Assembly: GCA_937862885.1 (NCBI GenBank)
Contig: CALMEE010000125.1
Span: 1 to 35,940, forward strand
Direction of reading: 5' to 3'
DNA: 35,940 nt
DNA from: an uncultured Planctomycetaceae bacterium
GTDB taxonomy: Bacteria; Planctomycetota; Planctomycetia; Pirellulales; Pirellulaceae
The stretch's first letter is position 1. Every line of letters starts with the position of its first letter. The notes under the pieces are model-generated. The model saw only the letters and a list, made by a program, of their open reading frames with translations, had not been told where the DNA came from and searched no databases. Shown in pieces: positions 17,703-26,603 of the stretch. Made by a program: the position numbers and the translations under genes.

Positions 17703-20700
17703 ATGAAACGTAAACAGTTACAGCGGAACGTTGATAGGACACAAAATTCGTTGTTGTCCGTCAGTTTTCAAGGTCTGCTATGGACGAACTTTTTGACGGT
17801 CGTCAACGACAACGCGTTCCGCTGGTTAGTGATCGGCATCGGTAAGGATTTTTTCCCGCCGGAAGATCAAGGTTGGCTGTTGATGATCGGTTCGATTTGT
17901 TTTATCGCGCCTTACCTTGTATTCGCATCGATTGCGGGCTGGCTGGCTGATCGATTCAGCAAACGTGACGTGATTGTGGTCTGTAAATTTCTGGAGATTG
18001 CGATCATGGGTTTGGGTAGCCTTGCCATTTATTTGGGCAATTTCAATCTCTTGCTCGTGTGCACCTTCTTGATGGGGACGCAGAGCGCGCTGTTTGCGCC
18101 GGCAAAAGTCGGGACGATACCGGAACTCTTGGATGAGACGAAGATTGCTGCCGCCAATGGATTCTTTAACCTCGCTGCACTTTCCGCCACGGTCATTGGA
18201 ATGGCTCTGGGCGGTTTGTTGAAAGATACGACCGGCATTAAAGGGCAAGCGAATCTGAGTACGTCGGCACTGGTATTGGTAGGCATAGCGGTTGTCGGGA
18301 CAATTTTGAGTTTGGGGATTCGTCGAATGCCGATCGCAAATCCGCTTGCGCGGTTTCCTCGCACGCTGATTGGCGAGACCTTCCGTGACCTCCATAAGCT
18401 CTGGAAGAACGGCCCCCTGTTCCGCGTGGCGATTGGCATTTCGTTCTTTTGGGCCGTCGGTGCTCTGGCGCAACTGAATATTGACCAATTCGCATTTGAA
18501 AGCGGTGCCTTATTTGAGCGTCATCGAACCCCGTTGTTGATTTCCTTGGTTTTGGGCGTTGGTATCGGCAGTGTTATGGCGGGGTTATTGTCGGCAGGGA
18601 GGATCGAGTTGGGGTTGGTTCCGTGGGGGGCACTGGGAATATCCACCTTTGCGATCGGTATCTTCTTTACTCCAACCGATTTCATTTCGTATCCGGTTAA
18701 GGTCAATGCCGCCTATGTGTGTGTTTGTGCATTGCTGGCGTTTCTGGGAATTAGCGCGGGGCTGTTTGATGTTCCGCTTGCCTCCTATTTACAAAACCGC
18801 AGCCCCTTGCAGACACGGGGAGCCATACTTTCCGCAGTCAATTTTATGTTGTTTGCAGGCATGATGTTAACATCGTTTTTGTTTTATGGGATGCGCGCTC
18901 CGACCTATCCAGCAAATTTCGCTGATCTTCCCGAGCAATATCAAACCTACCAACTGACACCTGCGGAGGTTTCGACACTTGACCGTGAAGTTGATGCCTT
19001 CAAGCAACATCTGGAAGATAAGCAAGAGCGTCAGCCGGAATATGTGAAAGGTGTGGTTGACCAAATTCCTGATCCACGGCTGCGCACAGCGTTACTCACA
19101 CAGTTGTTGTGGGTCGATATGTCGACGGCACGCGAGCGAAAAATTGAGTTTTCACGCCAAGCTTACTACGATGAGTTTTCCGATGACGCCGACAAGTTGG
19201 TGGTCAAACATGTTTACGAAAAGTCAGCACGGCAACCTTTGCTCACCACGCGCCAGGTGTTCTTGGTGCTTGGGTTGTTGACGCTCCCTATTTTCTTCTA
19301 CGCGGCCCTCAAGCTGTATTTGGAAATGACGCGGATTGTTATGTATTGGGTCTTGTGTCTTGTCTATCGCGTAAAGGTCACCGGTTACCAGAACTTGCCG
19401 CACGGTCAAGGTGTCGTTTTGGTGGGCAATCATTCGACCTGGATTGATGGAGCCATCTATCTAATTTTAGTGCCGCGTCGGATTCGCATGATTGCCTGGG
19501 CCGGAAACTTCAAGAGCCAGCTCATGCAAAGAATTGCCAAGTTCTGTCGGATCATCTTGATTACTGGTGGCCCTAAGTCGATCGTGCGAGGGCTGAACGA
19601 GGCGCGACTGGCACTGGGCCAACAGGAAGCTGTGGGACTGTTCCCCGAAGGCACAATCAGCAAGACTGGACAGATTCTCGACTTCAAGCCAGGCGTCATT
19701 AAAATTCTGGACAAGATGCCGGTGCCAATTATCCCGGTTTACGTCGACCAGTTCTGGGGAAGTATATTCACGCATGCAGGCGGCAGAACGTTGCGACCTT
19801 TTCCACGCTCGCTTCGCCACCCGCTCGTTTTTAATATTGGCCAGCCGATTACCGATAAACATGCCCTTTTTGCAATTCGACAAGCCGTTATGAACTTATC
19901 AGCAGATTCCGTCGCCCATCGTATTTCTCCATTCGCCGCGCCGATTTCAACTTTTATTTCGCGGTGCAAACAACGCAAGTTCAAGCTGAAAATCGCGGAC
20001 TCAACGAATGCGCAGTTGACTGGCGGGACGTTGTTGATGAAATGCGTTATTCTCAAACGGCTGTTGAGTCGCTTGGTGTTGGACCCTGCGGAAAAACATG
20101 TTGGCGTGCTGATTCCGCCAACCGCTGGTGCATTTGTTGTCAACATGGCGTTGGCACTGGATCAACGTATTGCCATCAATCTGAACTATACCGTTTCGTC
20201 AGCCATCATGAACGAGTGCATTCGACAAGCGGGCATCAAGCACGTTCTGACCACACGCAAAGTGATGGAGCAATTTAAATTCGAACTCGAATGCAACGTG
20301 GTGTATTTAGAGGACTTTAAAGACAAAGTTTCCTTGCAGGACAAGGTTGCCGGAGTCGTGGCGTCCTACGTTACCCCCGGTCTACTGTTGAATCGTTGGT
20401 ACGGTCTACACCACATTAAACCGGATGATGTACTGACGATCATCTTCACATCTGGCTCAACCGGTATCCCCAAAGGCGTGATGTTAACCCACCAGAACAT
20501 CGCCACGAATTTAGATGCCATGGATCAAATCGTTCATCTCAAGAAGAGTGACGTCGTTGTAGGGATCTTGCCCTTCTTTCACTCGTTTGGTTACATGGCA
20601 ACCATGTGGGGCGCGGCCAGCCTCAATATCGCCGCTGCCTACCACTTTAGCCCTCTCGAAGCAAACCAAATTGGCAAGTTAGCGGAAAAATACAAAGCGA

Positions 20701-21524
20701 CTCTGCTCCTGGCAACACCCACGTTCTTGCGAGGATTTTTGCGGAAATGTACGAAACAACAATTCGCCAATCTGGATGTCGTCGTGACAGGGGCCGAACA
20801 ATTGCCGGTGGAACTGGCGGATGCGTTCGAAAACAAGTTCGGAGTGCGCCCCGTGGAAGGTTATGGCGCGACGGAACTTTCTCCGCTGGTGTCTTTGAAT
20901 GTTCCACCCTCGCGGTCGATGGAAAAATTCGCTATGGATTGCAAGGAGAAAACGGTAGGAAGACCCATTCCCAACGTCGCGACCAAAATAATCGATGTCG
21001 ACACTCAAGCGGAACTCGGGGCGAATCAATCAGGCATTTTGTGGATCAAAGGTCCCAATGTCATGAAGGGATATCTGAATCAGCCGGAGTTGACGGCCCA
21101 AGTCATCCAAAATGGTTGGTACAACACCGGCGATATGGCCATGGTGGATGATCAAGGCTTCATCCACATTACTGGACGCATTAGCCGCTTCTCCAAGATT
21201 GGCGGAGAAATGATCCCGCACATTCGCATCGAAGAAGTGTTGTGCGGACTACTTACTGAAGATGAGCAATCGGAAACGAAATTGGCGGTGACAGCGGTCG
21301 CCGATTCTCGCAAAGGGGAACGCATCATTGTTCTCCATAAACCGATTAGCAAGACTCCGGCAGAATTGATCACAGGACTCAACGAAGCTGGTCTGCCAAA
21401 TCTCTACATTCCCAATGAAAATAGCTTTATTCAAGTCGAGGAGTTGCCGTTGTTGGGAACTGGCAAGCTCGATTTAAAGGCACTGAAGCAATTGGCCGAA
21501 ACGTTGGCCCAGGAAGCGACTTGA
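17703..21524 (+). CDS. aas: LplT-PlsC-AMP ligase fusion (lysophospholipid transporter / 2-acyl-GPE acyltransferase / acyl-ACP synthetase)
   Basis: Fusion of 1273 residues joining functions that E. coli encodes as lplT and aas: flipping lysophospholipids inward and re-acylating them with acyl-ACP. About residues 20-395 plus 515-540 form a major-facilitator transporter (LLWTNFLTVVNDNAFRW, IAGWLADRFSKRD). A hydrophilic insert of about 115 residues (397-512) separates the penultimate and last helices. The PlsC acyltransferase has HSTWID (His577, Asp582) and FPEGT (647-651). The AMP-forming ligase has TSGSTG (916-921) in its P-loop, YGATE (1054-1058), and the hinge/adenylation string NTGDMAMVDDQGFIHITGR. 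All three sets of catalytic residues are intact. The mprF-like gene upstream also acts on phospholipids, so the pair probably serves membrane repair and charge control. The ATG at 17703 lacks a clear ribosome site. Confidence 0.88.
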   Translation: MKRKQLQRNVDRTQNSLLSVSFQGLLWTNFLTVVNDNAFRWLVIGIGKDFFPPEDQGWLLMIGSICFIAPYLVFASIAGWLADRFSKRDVIVVCKFLEIAIMGLGSLAIYLGNFNLLLVCTFLMGTQSALFAPAKVGTIPELLDETKIAAANGFFNLAALSATVIGMALGGLLKDTTGIKGQANLSTSALVLVGIAVVGTILSLGIRRMPIANPLARFPRTLIGETFRDLHKLWKNGPLFRVAIGISFFWAVGALAQLNIDQFAFESGALFERHRTPLLISLVLGVGIGSVMAGLLSAGRIELGLVPWGALGISTFAIGIFFTPTDFISYPVKVNAAYVCVCALLAFLGISAGLFDVPLASYLQNRSPLQTRGAILSAVNFMLFAGMMLTSFLFYGMRAPTYPANFADLPEQYQTYQLTPAEVSTLDREVDAFKQHLEDKQERQPEYVKGVVDQIPDPRLRTALLTQLLWVDMSTARERKIEFSRQAYYDEFSDDADKLVVKHVYEKSARQPLLTTRQVFLVLGLLTLPIFFYAALKLYLEMTRIVMYWVLCLVYRVKVTGYQNLPHGQGVVLVGNHSTWIDGAIYLILVPRRIRMIAWAGNFKSQLMQRIAKFCRIILITGGPKSIVRGLNEARLALGQQEAVGLFPEGTISKTGQILDFKPGVIKILDKMPVPIIPVYVDQFWGSIFTHAGGRTLRPFPRSLRHPLVFNIGQPITDKHALFAIRQAVMNLSADSVAHRISPFAAPISTFISRCKQRKFKLKIADSTNAQLTGGTLLMKCVILKRLLSRLVLDPAEKHVGVLIPPTAGAFVVNMALALDQRIAINLNYTVSSAIMNECIRQAGIKHVLTTRKVMEQFKFELECNVVYLEDFKDKVSLQDKVAGVVASYVTPGLLLNRWYGLHHIKPDDVLTIIFTSGSTGIPKGVMLTHQNIATNLDAMDQIVHLKKSDVVVGILPFFHSFGYMATMWGAASLNIAAAYHFSPLEANQIGKLAEKYKATLLLATPTFLRGFLRKCTKQQFANLDVVVTGAEQLPVELADAFENKFGVRPVEGYGATELSPLVSLNVPPSRSMEKFAMDCKEKTVGRPIPNVATKIIDVDTQAELGANQSGILWIKGPNVMKGYLNQPELTAQVIQNGWYNTGDMAMVDDQGFIHITGRISRFSKIGGEMIPHIRIEEVLCGLLTEDEQSETKLAVTAVADSRKGERIIVLHKPISKTPAELITGLNEAGLPNLYIPNENSFIQVEELPLLGTGKLDLKALKQLAETLAQEAT

Positions 21525-21594
21525 GAAACGTCCTCTCCGCTGTTATAAGGTCGCCTACCATGCAAATCGGCTTTCACCTACTCGACGGCTTCCA

Positions 21595-22446
21595 TTAGAA
21601 AGCCCAGCGACGCGCAACATGTTGCTGCATAAACGTGAGTGCTTGTGCTGCCAATTGATCTTCCGTTGCATACATGCGCCGCCAAATTTTTGTCGCCGCC
21701 GCCAACTCGGGTAACGCTAGACCGAACGCTTCAACTGTTAACCAACCATCGTAGTTGATCTCGCGCAGCGCATCGAAAGTTTCTTCCCAACGCACATTTC
21801 CTTGTCCTGGCGTGCTGCGATCGTTTTCTGAAATATGGACATGCGCAATCCAATCGCCGGCAGCCCGAACGGCAGCGGCCTCATCTTTTTCTTCGATGTT
21901 AGCGTGAAACGTATCGTACATGATTTGACAATTTGGATGATCGATGGCTTCAACAAAACGCACGGCATCGGCATGGGTGTTGAGCAGGTACGTCTCAAAG
22001 CGATTGAGGCATTCCAAAGCCAAGGTCACGCCTGCCTTGCCAGCATACTCTGCCACGGGGCGTAGCGAATCGACGCCCCAATTCCACTCATCTGTCGTCG
22101 GGCCCTGTCCGGAAAATTCGCCCAACGCTGAGTGAAAAGGTCCAACCAAATGAGTTGCCCCGATATCGACGCAACAGTCGATTGCCTTTTGCGTCAACTC
22201 GATACTGCGTTGACGTACGGTTGCATTAGGGCTGATAGGGTTATCCTCGGCAGTGCGAATCGTCACTGCAGTCCGTTCCAGCCCGAGGTCATTCAGTCTT
22301 GCGCCCCATTGCCGATAGTCCAAGTCGAGGTTGAAAATCGGAACTTCAATTCCGTCATAACCGATCTGTTTGAGCCTTTCCAAAATCGGCAAGAGTCCTT
22401 CGTTAAGTTCACCGGTCCACAACAAGACATTCATGCCGAATTTCAT
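21595..22446 (-). CDS. Sugar epimerase-like TIM barrel (tagatose/psicose 3-epimerase family)
   Basis: Xylose isomerase-like TIM barrel of 283 residues, closest in pattern to D-tagatose/D-psicose 3-epimerases, which interconvert ketohexoses at C3 with a divalent metal. The four metal ligands are all present: Glu145 (LALECLNRFE), Asp178 (MYDTFHANIEE), His204 (HVHISENDR) and Glu239 (TVEAFG). Each is exactly 7 residues earlier than the ligands of Pseudomonas cichorii tagatose epimerase (152, 185, 211, 246). His180 and the Arg in SENDR fit substrate binding. Planctomycetes hold many such barrels acting on varied sugars and inositols, so the exact substrate is open. It is convergent with the fusion gene (70 bases between). 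The frame starts at the ATG at 22446; the ribosome site is weak. Confidence 0.85.
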   Translation of the reverse strand: MKFGMNVLLWTGELNEGLLPILERLKQIGYDGIEVPIFNLDLDYRQWGARLNDLGLERTAVTIRTAEDNPISPNATVRQRSIELTQKAIDCCVDIGATHLVGPFHSALGEFSGQGPTTDEWNWGVDSLRPVAEYAGKAGVTLALECLNRFETYLLNTHADAVRFVEAIDHPNCQIMYDTFHANIEEKDEAAAVRAAGDWIAHVHISENDRSTPGQGNVRWEETFDALREINYDGWLTVEAFGLALPELAAATKIWRRMYATEDQLAAQALTFMQQHVARRWAF

Positions 22447-22588
22447 ATTTGTTTACTTTCGAAAATAGATCCCAAGATTTATGCTTTGCGTTTCTCGCCA
22501 CACGTCGGCGATTATAGTCAGCGCCAGCAGATGGTTCCAGTGACTCGGATTGCTTCAAAAATCGCATGCGTCACTTGCTACGCAGGAT

Positions 22589-23308
22589 TCAAGCACGAGG
22601 CGTCCGCAACTCATGTGATTCGTCAGTCCCAGAACTGAGCCGCTGAATGGACGGTGCCTGCAAAACCGGTGCGAGCAGCAGATCACTCGATGAATTAACG
22701 GCGTCGCGCGCCTGGGCGATCCAGTCAACCGCAAATTCGGGCAGAGGATTTAAGCCTACACCGCGCAAAATCCGATTGACGCGATAAAGTACGCCTGAAT
22801 CTTCGAAATAATCATAGAGGTACGCTTCCTGCAAAAATTTCGGAAAGAAACCGGCCAAATTCACCGTCGGTTGCGAGGCGATTTGATTCACACATTGTTG
22901 TACGGCCATCGGATCAACCTGCCCGATCACGTGGTAGTACCGATCAAGACTTTGGGGGATTTGCGAAGCCACGACGGAGTCGAGCAACATCTCGATCACG
23001 ATATGTGCAACAAAGTGCGGGCGAAACCCAGCATCGTCACCCAACATATTTCGCAATACCAAGGCTAGTTGCAGATTCATCGAGACGAATTCCTCACCGG
23101 TATGGAACAAGGCGTCCTCCCGATGATGCTGCACAATTCCCGATGCCAATTGCTGCAGAGCCGGATCACTGGCATCCAAATGTTTTGTCGCCGAGCGTTC
23201 TCGCACGCGAACTTTTCGGTCAATCATCGCCAGCCAATCGGGGACCGCGGTGCCCACAAGAAAATAAGCGTCGTCCAAAAAGCGGAACCCGTGTGAAAAA
23301 CAATTCAT
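22589..23308 (-). CDS. Helical putative metal-binding protein, AcpH/zinc-dependent phospholipase-like
   Basis: Protein of 239 residues with no signal peptide. I do not recognise a named family with certainty. It starts MNCFSHGFRFLDDAYFLVGTAVPDW, then has QHHREDALFHTGEEF (His61, His62, Asp65, His69) and PHFVAHIVIEMLLD (His98, His102, Glu106, Asp110). The N-terminal His followed by a Gly-x-x-x-Pro-Asp, an HHxxDxxFH helix and an AHxxxExxLD helix recall the all-helical acyl-carrier-protein phosphodiesterase (AcpH, DUF479) and zinc-dependent phospholipase C layout. That would make it a metal-dependent phosphodiesterase, but this is inferred from motif spacing only. It stands upstream of the sugar epimerase-like gene on the same strand (142 bases apart) and is divergent from the DinB-like gene. 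Confidence 0.65.
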   Translation of the reverse strand: MNCFSHGFRFLDDAYFLVGTAVPDWLAMIDRKVRVRERSATKHLDASDPALQQLASGIVQHHREDALFHTGEEFVSMNLQLALVLRNMLGDDAGFRPHFVAHIVIEMLLDSVVASQIPQSLDRYYHVIGQVDPMAVQQCVNQIASQPTVNLAGFFPKFLQEAYLYDYFEDSGVLYRVNRILRGVGLNPLPEFAVDWIAQARDAVNSSSDLLLAPVLQAPSIQRLSSGTDESHELRTPRA

Positions 23309-23445
23309 ATTGAAGTCAAATTGACCTTTCGCTCGCGCAGCGTTATAAAATTCTGCCTATAATCTAACCGGGAAATGAAAGACGAACTACCGATGAACTT
23401 GGGCTAATTGAATCTAACGTGCCGCCGTCGAACAAACAACTTCTT

Positions 23446-24009
23446 ATGTCTAATAATGAACCTCGGATTTCCGATGGCGAAAAGTTTTGGATCGGAGCTT
23501 CGCTTCGTACAAAGGCCCTGGTAACTCCAACAAAAAAACTGATTCGGTCGATTGCCGTCGAGTCGCGAAATGTTTTGGAAATCATTGACGAAGTTGATCT
23601 TGATGTCGCCGGCACGCCCAGGCGGGTTCCGCGTCAATTCGGGATTCCTGATGAATGGCGTACTTGGTCTCTATTGATGTTAGTCGAACACCTCACCAGC
23701 TTTGACGCGGAAATCCTTGAGATCATCAATTCATTATGCGAAGGGGTTTCGCCATTTCTCGCTTTTCGCTTAAGCAATTTGACTCCAAACGAAGACGTTG
23801 GCGAAGAAGTCGTCGATGAATTCCAAACAATGGCCCGGCACCTACAAAAAACGTTGTTGCACAACCTGCCACTTCGCTCGCTGGACACGCATAACCATCC
23901 GCAATTTGGGCCACTTAATGTGCATCAATGGCTCAGCTATTACGCGATTTACCACCGCATCTACCGCCGCTACGCGCGCAAGATAACGACGGAATTCGGC
24001 ATCACCTAA
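23446..24009 (+). CDS. DinB-like (DUF1569-type) four-helix protein
   Basis: Protein of about 187 residues resembling the DinB/YfiT-like four-helix bundle superfamily. Signals are WSLLMLVEHLTSFDAEIL in the second helix, with the usual metal-position His, and HPQFGPLNVHQWLSYYAIYHRIYRR near the C-terminus, the HPxFGPLxxxxW signature of this group. Only one of the two His expected in the last helix is evident. Members are thiol-dependent metal enzymes or stress proteins; the function of this one is unknown. The frame is open to a GTG at 23419. The ATG at 23446 was preferred because it is the stronger codon; neither has a visible ribosome site. Its promoter must lie in the 110 to 140 bases shared with the divergent AcpH-like gene. 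Confidence 0.7.
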   Translation: MSNNEPRISDGEKFWIGASLRTKALVTPTKKLIRSIAVESRNVLEIIDEVDLDVAGTPRRVPRQFGIPDEWRTWSLLMLVEHLTSFDAEILEIINSLCEGVSPFLAFRLSNLTPNEDVGEEVVDEFQTMARHLQKTLLHNLPLRSLDTHNHPQFGPLNVHQWLSYYAIYHRIYRRYARKITTEFGIT

Positions 24010-24031
24010 AGGCGCCACAAATCGCATGAGT

Positions 24032-24071
24032 CGCTGACTTTCGGGGAAATGTACACGTCACTCAGTCAGCG
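24032..24071. terminator. Shared hairpin between convergent genes
   Basis: CGCTGACT (24032-24039) pairs perfectly with AGTCAGCG (24064-24071) around a 24-base loop. The right arm overlaps the stop codon of the secreted protein on the minus strand. There is no T-run on either side, so at most it is a two-way Rho-independent-like end of low strength. Confidence 0.3.
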
Positions 24072-24605
24072 CCCGGTCACAATCTTTAACTGATGCGGTA
24101 ACGTCACCAAAATTTGCGGCAGCTCTTGGTGAATGCTAATCAAGCCGTCGGTCACAACGATGGAGCCTTCGTACAGACTGGCGATTTTCGACGGGTCCTC
24201 TGTACCCCACTTAAAAAAGTCTCGGATGTCGATGACTGCTTTGAAACACACTCGATGATCGTTGCCGAAGTTAAGGATGACTTTATTTCCTCCACGTGGA
24301 ATGTAAACCGATGCCACCGGGCCGAGCACAGCGCCATCTTTGCCATCCTGTTCGATAAGTTGCCGCAAATCTTCGCTCGGGATGATTGCGACGTTTTTCA
24401 AATCGTTGCGGCGGATCCGAGTCGGCACATTAAATGGCGATTTGGCTTCCAAAGCAGGCTTGTGCACGGTGCGAACTTTGTTGAGCGAAGTATAGCGGTC
24501 CTCATCGATCGTATTCTCTTGCCAAGCAACTGCCTGCAGGCTGGTGAGGCAAAGTAGGGTCACGGCGACAATCGCTACAAAAGGTCGAATTCGATTTCTA
24601 TTCAT
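24066..24605 (-). CDS. Small secreted protein of unknown function
   Basis: Exported protein of about 179 residues. The signal peptide is RPFVAIVAVTLLCLTSLQAVA followed by WQEN. The mature part is unrecognised: a charged N-terminal stretch, then a beta-rich domain with VASVYIPRGGNKVILNFG, CFKAVIDIRDFFKWG, YEGSIVVTDGLISI and ILVTLPHQLKIV. It has one cysteine, no lipobox, no obvious catalytic motif. The frame also has an ATG at 24614, three codons earlier; I chose 24605 because the Arg/Asn-rich n-region is then of usual length. It is convergent with the DinB-like gene. The export call is firm; no role can be given. Confidence 0.65.
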   Translation of the reverse strand: MNRNRIRPFVAIVAVTLLCLTSLQAVAWQENTIDEDRYTSLNKVRTVHKPALEAKSPFNVPTRIRRNDLKNVAIIPSEDLRQLIEQDGKDGAVLGPVASVYIPRGGNKVILNFGNDHRVCFKAVIDIRDFFKWGTEDPSKIASLYEGSIVVTDGLISIHQELPQILVTLPHQLKIVTGR

Positions 24606-24884
24606 CGGTCTCACATCTAACGTAAAAGGCTTTCAATTTCTGTGTTTGTTTGGAAAGACCTGGGTTTTTATGGTTAAGGGCGAACACGGTTGCAGACCGG
24701 GTTGTTGCACCAACATGTGTTTTGCGGATTTGCGCCACCTCCGTTGAGTTGACGAGAAATCCTGGTGGCGAATTCAGGCGCGATCCCAAATGAATCTGCG
24801 TGTCACAACTCGTTCGGTTTATAAGATCGACCCAGCATGCTAGTCCTGCACCACCCAAGTTCGTTCTTTTTTTCTTATTTACAA

Positions 24885-26405
24885 TTACTGATCTACAATT
24901 GCCGGGGCCGGAGGTTTGGCATCGAGGGGGGGTACGGCCCCTGGCTTCACCCGCTCTCCCTTCACAGTAAAACTTTCATTGCGTTCGGGAGCGGTTGCGT
25001 CTAAACCCATTTCACGGGCTTTTTCAGCCAAGCCAGTCGAGCGATCTTTGTCACCGTGAACGATGTAGGTGGGCCCGACCGCTTCAAACTCAGACAGCCA
25101 CTCCAAAATTTGTTCCCCTGTCGCATGGGAAGAAAACCCGCTCACTCGATCTACTTCGAGTTCGACATTGACTCTCACTTGCCGATTGACGGTGCGTTCT
25201 TCGACAACTTCTTGGATATTCAACGTCACGTCCCGGATACCATCCAACAATTGGCGACCGACCGTGTTTGGCGCTTGGTAGCCTGGAATGAACAAAGCAT
25301 TTTTCGGGTTGTCCGCCATAGCGCGCAGGTGTTGTGGCGATGCGGCAAACGCCAACATCCCGCTAGTCGCAATGTAGATACTGGGAGTTCCCCCATGCGC
25401 CTTGACAAAGTCTCGCACGCGGCCTTCACGATACTTGCCCATATAAAATAGGGTCCCGTGTTTTTTGACAAAGTTGCGAGCTTCATCGTCATAGTAGTCT
25501 TGATACGCGTGGTAGATCAAATTTGTTTTGTGGATCGTGCCAGAGTCGCAATAGATGGGAATATCTTGCGACACAACTCCATCTTGCATCAATCGCTGGA
25601 TCGTAAATATCAGCATCTGCGATTTGTGCAGCGCGAACGTTGGAATCAACACGTCACCCCCGCGTTCGATAACCTCATTGATCCGCTTGCCAAAGTCTTC
25701 GTAGTTAATCGTGCTGCGCGCCGAAGGGCCGTACGTGGATTCGACCAGCACGGCATCGGCCGTGTAATGCTGGGTTGGCGGAAAGAGAATTGGTCCATTT
25801 TCCGGTCCTGTGTCGCCGCTGAACAGAATCTTGCGACCATCCACCCAGACTTCGATCATCGCGGAACCGAGGATATGACCTGCATCAGTGTAGCGAACCG
25901 TAAGTTTGTCGGCTTTAACCTTGCGATTGTAGGGAACTACTTCCAGCAACTCCAACATCTTGATGGCGTCTTCCAGCTCAAACAACGGTTCGATGTCGTC
26001 TTCTCGCGGTGGTGCGCTGCTGAAAACTAATTGGGTAAGATCCCTTGTTGCATCGGTACAGTAAATCTTTCCGCGGAAACCTTGCTTGTACAACAAGGGC
26101 AAGCGCCCGTGATGGTCGGCATGCGCATGGGTTAACAGCAAGGCTTTAACGTCTTTTGGGTTGAAGGGAAACTCCCGGTTCTCGCGGTCAAAATTCTCGA
26201 TATCGGCAGTGAACATGCCGCAATCGACAACATACAGACCATGCGATGTCTCCAATAAGTGGCAAGAGCCGGAGACTTGTTGTGTTGCACCATAAAAAGT
26301 TATCCGCGGGAAATCATACTGCGGCGCAGCTGCACAGTACCGCGCGATAACGGCCGTCGACGGAACCGCCGCCGCGTATCGAAGAAAATCACGTCGTGTT
26401 GTCAT
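24885..26405 (-). CDS. Tat-exported beta-CASP metallo-beta-lactamase fold nuclease
   Basis: Metallo-beta-lactamase hydrolase of the beta-CASP group (CPSF73/RNase J/TTHA0252 relatives), 506 residues. The catalytic set is complete: Asp61 (VVDCG), HAHADHH with His93, His95, Asp97, His98, His177 (AGHILGSAM), Asp198 (FSGDTG), and the beta-CASP motifs Glu222 (VESTYG), His359 (SPQHLRAM) and His427 (GFSSHAT). His450 follows in IVHGD. Such proteins cleave RNA endonucleolytically with two zinc ions. The surprise is the N-terminus: TTRRDFLRY followed by AAAVPSTAVIARYCAAAP, a good twin-arginine signal. The enzyme would then fold in the cytosol and leave it. The C-terminal 30 residues are Pro/Ala-rich. 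The ATG at 26405 directly gives the Tat motif. Nuclease family sure; exported location inferred. Confidence 0.88.
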   Translation of the reverse strand: MTTRRDFLRYAAAVPSTAVIARYCAAAPQYDFPRITFYGATQQVSGSCHLLETSHGLYVVDCGMFTADIENFDRENREFPFNPKDVKALLLTHAHADHHGRLPLLYKQGFRGKIYCTDATRDLTQLVFSSAPPREDDIEPLFELEDAIKMLELLEVVPYNRKVKADKLTVRYTDAGHILGSAMIEVWVDGRKILFSGDTGPENGPILFPPTQHYTADAVLVESTYGPSARSTINYEDFGKRINEVIERGGDVLIPTFALHKSQMLIFTIQRLMQDGVVSQDIPIYCDSGTIHKTNLIYHAYQDYYDDEARNFVKKHGTLFYMGKYREGRVRDFVKAHGGTPSIYIATSGMLAFAASPQHLRAMADNPKNALFIPGYQAPNTVGRQLLDGIRDVTLNIQEVVEERTVNRQVRVNVELEVDRVSGFSSHATGEQILEWLSEFEAVGPTYIVHGDKDRSTGLAEKAREMGLDATAPERNESFTVKGERVKPGAVPPLDAKPPAPAIVDQ

Positions 26406-26538
26406 GGCAGGTATTCGTTAGACTCTTAATTTTCGTTTTGTTTGACACTTTTCTCATCGCACATTGGTAACGCCCATGATTCATAGGGGGCGAAACGCTC
26501 TTTCGATACGGCTTCTTCTTCGTAATCAGCGCATGCGG

Positions 26539-26556
26539 TACTCGTACTCGTACTCG
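26539..26556. repeat. Three tandem TACTCG hexamers
   Basis: TACTCG occurs three times in a row, preceded by GCGCATGCGG. The unit is half of the GTAC-rich palindrome 34 bases further on. Hexamer runs of this sequence between genes are, to my memory, common in planctomycete chromosomes, but I cannot check copy number here. Confidence 0.6.
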
Positions 26557-26589
26557 AAATTCTCACCACCGTCGAATAAACTTGACATC

Positions 26590-26603
26590 AAGTACGCGTA
26601 CTT
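26590..26603. repeat. 14-base perfect palindrome
   Basis: AAGTACGCGTACTT reads the same on both strands. It lies about 190 bases upstream of the start of the beta-CASP gene, in the gap it shares with the thioredoxin/SHD1 gene, and could be an operator for a dimeric regulator. No regulator is suggested by the neighbours. Confidence 0.4.
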
